Positions 61,888 through 64,000 of a stretch of 64,000 bases of DNA are shown piece by piece. Origin of the DNA: Diphasiastrum complanatum. Lineage: Eukaryota; Streptophyta; Lycopodiopsida; Lycopodiales; Lycopodiaceae. Location of the stretch: positions 17,349 through 81,348 of the forward strand of contig MU832235.1 of NCBI GenBank assembly GCA_029204225.1, read 5' to 3'. The position numbers were made by a program, and so were the translations under genes. The notes beneath the pieces are model-generated. The model saw only the letters and a list, made by a program, of their open reading frames with translations. It ran no database searches and was not told where the DNA came from. Position 1 is the first letter of the stretch, and the number at the start of each line of letters is the position of its first letter.

Positions 61888-63232
61888 TCACGATTCGATA
61901 GCAATGGGTGATAGTAAGGAGGACTTCTTAGAAAAAAGCTTCCAAAAAAGCGAAGAAGAGGAGGAAAAAAGTGAGTCTATAAGTTTCTGACCATCTTTTT
62001 CTAGGTAATCTCTTTTATTTCTAGTTACCATGTGACGATAATGTTTTAGTACTTGCGATAAAAGGGTAGGCGAGTGATGCATGGCGTACACTACTTGTTT
62101 ATGCAAGGCGTAGCAGTCATGGTCATACCACCGATTGTATGTCTTGTGGTGTGTGGAGTGAATTTTATGTGGAAAGGCGTGGGCGGCAGCTTGCATGAGG
62201 GAGTGCAATAAAAAGGTAGCTTGGTGCTCAATAGAAGAGGAGAAGGGGAAATTTTGCAAAAGAGTGTTAAGTGTGGAGACGTATTGTGGAATGAAGGATG
62301 CGAGAAAAGAAAAACTTTGCTGGAGGATCTTGGGTCGAGGTATAGGTGGAAGGGGAGAGGTCTGGCCAATAGAGAATGAGAGCAATGAGTGGTCAGCGAG
62401 AGGAGGAGGGATGATGCTAAAACTGTGAATAAAAGGAATCAAGGCTGGTGAGCCAATGAAGTAGTCCACCACACTATGTCCACCTCCATGAGGATGACAG
62501 GTGAAGGCTGCAAAGTCTGGCCACTGTGATAATCCATTCAGAATATTACATCCGTCTGAGCAAGATATGATTGCAAATCACCTGCCAAAGAAGAAGAAAG
62601 AAAGCCGTTACAATTTGAAAAACCAATGCAAAGTGTCACAGGGGATCTCGGGCTGCTCCTAGGCCCGGGATCCCTGAGTCCCTACAATAAATGATCATAA
62701 AATCTTGGTTTGCTGTCAATAATACCACCCGCTGTCCCTTGTCTTTAGCCTCTTGTATAATCTTTTTCCTTGCCAACCATTGGGTTTATGAATTTCATTA
62801 AACTGTTTAAAAGATCCTTTCAATTTGGTTCTAAGTTTCAAGACGGCGTTACGATGTGCAATAGTTCTGAATTTAATAAATAATACATTCTCATCATATT
62901 TGCCTCTCCAAGCGGTGTCAAACCCTTCAATTGAGAGTGAAAGTTTTTTTATAATCAAATCCCTGGCCTCTTCTAGCGGTTTTCCAGCATTTGGAATGCC
63001 TGTCGAATCTTGCCCTTCTGAAAACAGAGGGATCTCCAAAGTAGAGTTTGAAAGTTCTTTAGAGAATGGGACCACAATGCTCAGCCCCATATTCATTTGT
63101 TGCTGAATTGTTGGCGAAGGGTCCTGGACATAAGAATGAGAAGCTCCAAACTTAATAGGGTGATTCAATTGAAACATTTGTAGGCAAATCAACCATACCA
63201 TTATCTTTCTTGAACAGTGCTGCCCACGATTT
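61888..63232 (-). pseudogene. LINE copy 2: ORF1 end and endonuclease C-terminus
   Basis: Antisense. ORF1 C-terminal text (63201-62716: SGIPNAGKPLEEARDLIIKKLS, HRNAVLKLRTKLKGSF) is followed by the second half of an APE-type endonuclease (about 62565-62380: a DGCNILNGLSQWPDF-like segment, VDYFIGSPAL, PLADHSLLSFSI with the closing D-H pair). The endonuclease-RT linker follows (WYDHDCYALHKQVVYAMHHSP, DGQKLIDSLF) and ends at 61888 before RT. It is homologous to copy 1, but the two retain different parts. Confidence 0.75.
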
Positions 63233-64000
63233 GTCCATGTGAGGACTTATTCCACAAACTATCTGTCTATCAAAAGTCAACTAACTACAAATAAACCGAT
63301 ATTCTCTCTTCATGCAAGAAGATGATGCAAGAGCTTAACCTCCCGGGAGCTTACAGATGCAAGAGCTTAACCACCAGCTTTGCTGAGGCGAACTACTGAA
63401 GAAGAACCAAATCACTGAGTGGCTGATCTGAAAAAGCGAGTGATAGGCTGTGAGGTGCGTACTGGAGGCTTACGAGCGACTCGACAAGATGCTGAAGGCT
63501 GACGAGCGACTCGACAAGATGCTGAAGGCCGTCGTAAGGCTTTGGCTGACGGTGATAAACAAACTGCACGTATCGGTTTGGTAGGTGGTCGTTGTGTCTT
63601 CATAGCCTTTGCCGTGTCGGAATATCAATCTCATCCTCCAATGCCTCCTCTCCCTCTTTTGTAAGAAATGTGTGATGAGAGTTTGACTATAAACATCATC
63701 TGCATCCAAAGTAAAAGAGCATGTCTTTGCCACGGATCAATCGTGCCAAGCATGGAACTTGTAGGCGAGTGACTGTCTCTCGAAGTACCCGTTATGAGAG
63801 CCAGAACACCAAGCCTTCGCTGAATACATAGCCACCGGAGAGACCTACAATATAAGAGAGCAAACATTGTGTAGCATGAGCATGGATAATAAAGGGTAGT
63901 GCAAAGTCTCCTCCATCTGAACAATGGCTGTATTGGCCCTTCCTTGATCTCAATGTAAAGAGCAAAAAGAGTAGGGAATGGGGGCAACCTTGCTTCACAC
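63233..64000 (-). pseudogene. LINE copy 3: RT fragment and 3' end
   Basis: Antisense. The right edge shows KQGCPHSLLFLLFTL-like RT text, matching [15 protein letters not shown] in copy 1. RT pieces continue in changing frames to about 63420, then a 3' region (63233-63400, GAGCTTAACCTCC...) that matches the 3' end of copy 1 at about 55865-55980. Its 3' end abuts ORF1 of copy 2, so it probably inserted into copy 2. The 5' part lies outside the window. Confidence 0.65.

Overview
This is nuclear DNA from a land plant. The evidence is two split genes with GT-AG introns and plant-specific products (a CURT1 thylakoid-curvature protein and a HUA1-type CCCH zinc-finger protein), set in a dense field of decayed plant retroelements. 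No bacterial operons, CRISPR arrays, tRNA or rRNA genes were seen. The poorly conserved N-terminus of the HUA1-like protein and its very long, transposon-filled introns fit a large-genome, perhaps non-flowering, plant. That placement is a guess.

Layout. 1-10.8 kb has no recognisable gene. It holds two related palindrome-rich MITEs with 8-bp target duplications (1187-1622, 1843-2165), a perfect 23-bp-stem hairpin (3931-3988), a Ty3-type primer-site motif (about 7461) and two short tandem duplications. 10.9-18.9 kb is a pile of Ty1/copia remnants. The second one is interrupted by a 3.9-kb non-coding element with 126-bp end repeats and a clean empty site. 20.2-21.9 kb has three long (AG)n tracts. 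22.29-26.30 kb is a complete six-exon CURT1 gene on the plus strand (190 aa) with ACGT boxes and GA/CTG repeats upstream.

26.3-50.7 kb is again transposon country: a Ty3/gypsy integrase end (about 29-29.8 kb), an antisense copia gag with primer site and LTR (33-34.4 kb), a CACTA-type transposase remnant on the minus strand (42.7-44.9 kb) facing a divergent plus-strand ORF (46.5-47.4 kb), and a rearranged LTR/gag cluster (49.3-50.67 kb).

50.7-64 kb is the 5' part of a HUA1-like gene. Exon 1 (51030-51393) and exon 2 (60228-60433) are joined in phase across an 8.8-kb intron. That intron contains a copia RNase H end, a 132-bp-arm inverted repeat, an hAT-like MITE, 640 bp of GA/GAA purine repeat and an antisense LINE. 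The next intron holds a third copy of the first MITE family and two more antisense LINE fragments, and the gene runs off the window.

The two host genes are not functionally linked: one shapes grana in chloroplasts, the other binds RNA in the nucleus. The most unusual material is non-coding: the MITE family whose palindromes keep a fixed AACGCGTT centre while both arms change together, the long inverted repeat, and the GAA tract inside the HUA1-like intron.
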